Below, piece after piece: positions 4,824 through 5,703 of a stretch of DNA of 5,703 nt (positions are counted from its first letter, which is position 1; each line of letters opens with the position of its first letter). The notes below the pieces were generated by a model. That model did not search any database. It worked only from the letters and a program-made list of their open reading frames with translations, and was not told where the DNA came from. Source of the stretch: Candidatus Staskawiczbacteria bacterium RIFCSPHIGHO2_02_FULL_34_10 (GTDB taxonomy: Bacteria; Patescibacteriota; Minisyncoccia; Minisyncoccales; Staskawiczbacteraceae); the NCBI GenBank assembly GCA_001821915.1, contig MHOR01000001.1, positions 13,938 through 19,640 on the forward strand, in the 5' to 3' direction. Both the position numbers and the translations under genes were made by a program.

Positions 4824-5703
4824 ATGAAAAAATCATCAAAACCAATAAAAGAACATTTATTAGATTTCTTAGATTATTGCGAGATTGAAAAAGGTTTACG
4901 CAATAATACACAGGAGAATTATAAAAAATATTTAGAAAAGTTTTTTCATTGGCTGGATCAGACCAAAAATAGCTCTTTACTCCCCCATCAATTGACTTCA
5001 GAACACATTTGGAGCTATCGCTTATTCCTCTCCCGCACCCCTAGCCCAGCTACCGGCAAATTACTAGGAAAAGGCACCCAAAACTACTATTTAATCGCTT
5101 TAAGGGCCTTTTTAGCGTACTTTGTAGCTAAAGATATACTTTCTCTACCCCCAGGTAAAATAACGCTTCCTAGAGCCGATAAAGCCCAAAAAACGGTAAA
5201 ATTCCTTAGCTTAGAGCAGATAGGTAAGCTTTTAGCCTCAGTTGAGCCCAAAGACGCTATTTCCATCCGCGACCGAGCTATTTTGGAGTCCTTTTTCTCA
5301 ACCGGCCTACGTATTGCCGAATTGGTTTCTTTAAACCTTGAACAGTTTAATAACTTGAAAGACAAAAAAGATATGGAGCTTGGAGTTATTGGCAAAGGCG
5401 GTAAACCACGAGTGGTTTACTTTTCAGAACGCGCCTTGGGATATATTAAAAGGTATCTGGAAATAAGAAATGATATTAAAAATGCCAACACCAAAGCATT
5501 ATTTATAAACTTTCGCGATACTAAGGGCGATACTGATTCAAGACTCACGCCGCGCTCGATTGAAAGAATGGTTAAAAAATATGCTTTACTGTCCGGAACT
5601 CCGGTTTTTACTACCCCGCACACCTTGCGCCATTCTTACGCCACTGATTTATTAAACCAGGGAGTTGATTTGCGTAGCATCCAAGAATGGCGCAAGGTGT
5701 GCG
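4824..5703 (+). CDS. Tyrosine recombinase/integrase, XerC/XerD family (3' end outside window or lost)
   Basis: DNA breaking-and-rejoining enzyme; a single Xer-type protein often resolves chromosome dimers at dif, but an element integrase is equally possible. The frame is open from ATG 4824 to the edge (293 codons). The N-terminal SAM-like core-binding domain covers about residues 8-105 (L-D-F-L-D-Y-C-E-I-E-K-G-L-R-N-N-T-Q-E-N-Y, typical of Xer). The catalytic domain shows Arg163 in T-G-L-R-I-A-E-L, Lys191 in G-K-G-G-K-P-R, and His266 and Arg269 in H-T-L-R-H-S-Y-A-T. The expected L-G-H box and nucleophilic Tyr are absent: after S-I-Q-E-W the sequence reads R-K-V-C, encoded by a fold-back of the H-T-L-R-H-S coding stretch. 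The last four residues are therefore probably not native. The gene has its own promoter and a structured leader. G+C rises along the gene, with more C/G-ending codons than in ftsW-gltX. Confidence 0.9.
   Translation, partial: MKKSSKPIKEHLLDFLDYCEIEKGLRNNTQENYKKYLEKFFHWLDQTKNSSLLPHQLTSEHIWSYRLFLSRTPSPATGKLLGKGTQNYYLIALRAFLAYFVAKDILSLPPGKITLPRADKAQKTVKFLSLEQIGKLLASVEPKDAISIRDRAILESFFSTGLRIAELVSLNLEQFNNLKDKKDMELGVIGKGGKPRVVYFSERALGYIKRYLEIRNDIKNANTKALFINFRDTKGDTDSRLTPRSIERMVKKYALLSGTPVFTTPHTLRHSYATDLLNQGVDLRSIQEWRKVC
5401..5420 (+). repeat. Perfect palindrome within the recombinase gene
   Basis: GTAAACCAC (5401-5409) and GTGGTTTAC (5412-5420) are perfect 9-bp arms around GA. They encode the conserved G-K-P-R-V-V-Y beta-hairpin next to catalytic Lys191, so protein constraint explains part of the sequence. 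GGTAAACC, at its left edge (5400-5407), is also the core of the arms of leader hairpin 1 (4720-4727, inverted at 4758-4765). Confidence 0.55.
5617..5703 (+). repeat. 21-bp perfect inverted repeat ending at the window edge (probable fold-back chimera)
   Basis: Positions 5683-5703 are the exact reverse complement of 5617-5637, with 45 nt between. The left arm is ordinary coding sequence for P-H-T-L-R-H-S in the recombinase. The right arm stands where the family has its L-G-H box and replaces it. AAGAATGG (5683-5690) can be read both as the native Q-E-W codons and as part of the fold-back, so it looks like an 8-nt microhomology at which the sequence switched strand. This is typical of amplification or assembly chimeras at contig ends. 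Confidence 0.8.

Noticed and set aside
4390..5623. Minus-strand open frames opposite the small membrane protein and recombinase genes
   Set aside because: No recognisable motifs or ribosome binding sites; the plus-strand genes explain the DNA.
1..5703. CRISPR array, tRNA or rRNA genes
   Set aside because: No regularly spaced direct repeats, and no tRNA cloverleaf or rRNA-like sequence was seen on either strand.

Overview
The window is AT-rich, tightly packed bacterial DNA. Gene content and style suggest a reduced-genome bacterium, most plausibly a Candidate Phyla Radiation / Patescibacteria (Parcubacteria-like) lineage. The grounds are very A/T-biased codons, cell-wall genes packed with 4-nt gaps or overlaps, few Shine-Dalgarno sites, a short membrane-anchored protein and a lone Xer-type recombinase. 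This placement is inference; there is no rRNA or other phylogenetic marker here that I can search.

Left half (2-3574): a co-directional run of ftsW (its 5' end lies outside the window), murG and gltX, almost certainly one transcript. FtsW polymerises lipid II into septal peptidoglycan and MurG makes lipid II. GltX charges tRNA with glutamate. gltX carries a 54-nt GC-rich, palindromic in-frame insertion in its C-terminal anticodon-binding region, resembling a selfish palindromic element tolerated inside a protein.

Middle (3575-4273): an isolated rimI-like GNAT acetyltransferase gene with visibly different base composition (sampled lines 48-60% GC, against 20% in a murG line). It has its own leader, a strong Shine-Dalgarno and a good terminator. 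A 12-bp direct repeat brackets it. The ATG served by the Shine-Dalgarno is not in frame with the GNAT domain. A textbook A AAA AAG slippery heptamer lies exactly where a -1 shift would join the two frames, making programmed frameshifting, slippage or a one-base homopolymer error the central question of this window.

Right part (4274-5703): a small protein of 110 residues with one membrane segment, then a consensus-like sigma70 promoter, a 5' leader with two long adjacent hairpins, and the N-terminal and most of the catalytic part of a tyrosine recombinase that runs off the right edge. The last 21 bases are an exact reverse complement of the recombinase's own H-x-x-R coding stretch. They replace the expected LGH...Y end, so the window edge looks like a fold-back chimera rather than native sequence. 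A ten-base motif, TTGTGCGACA or a close variant, occurs about five times on both strands between 3179 and 4715.
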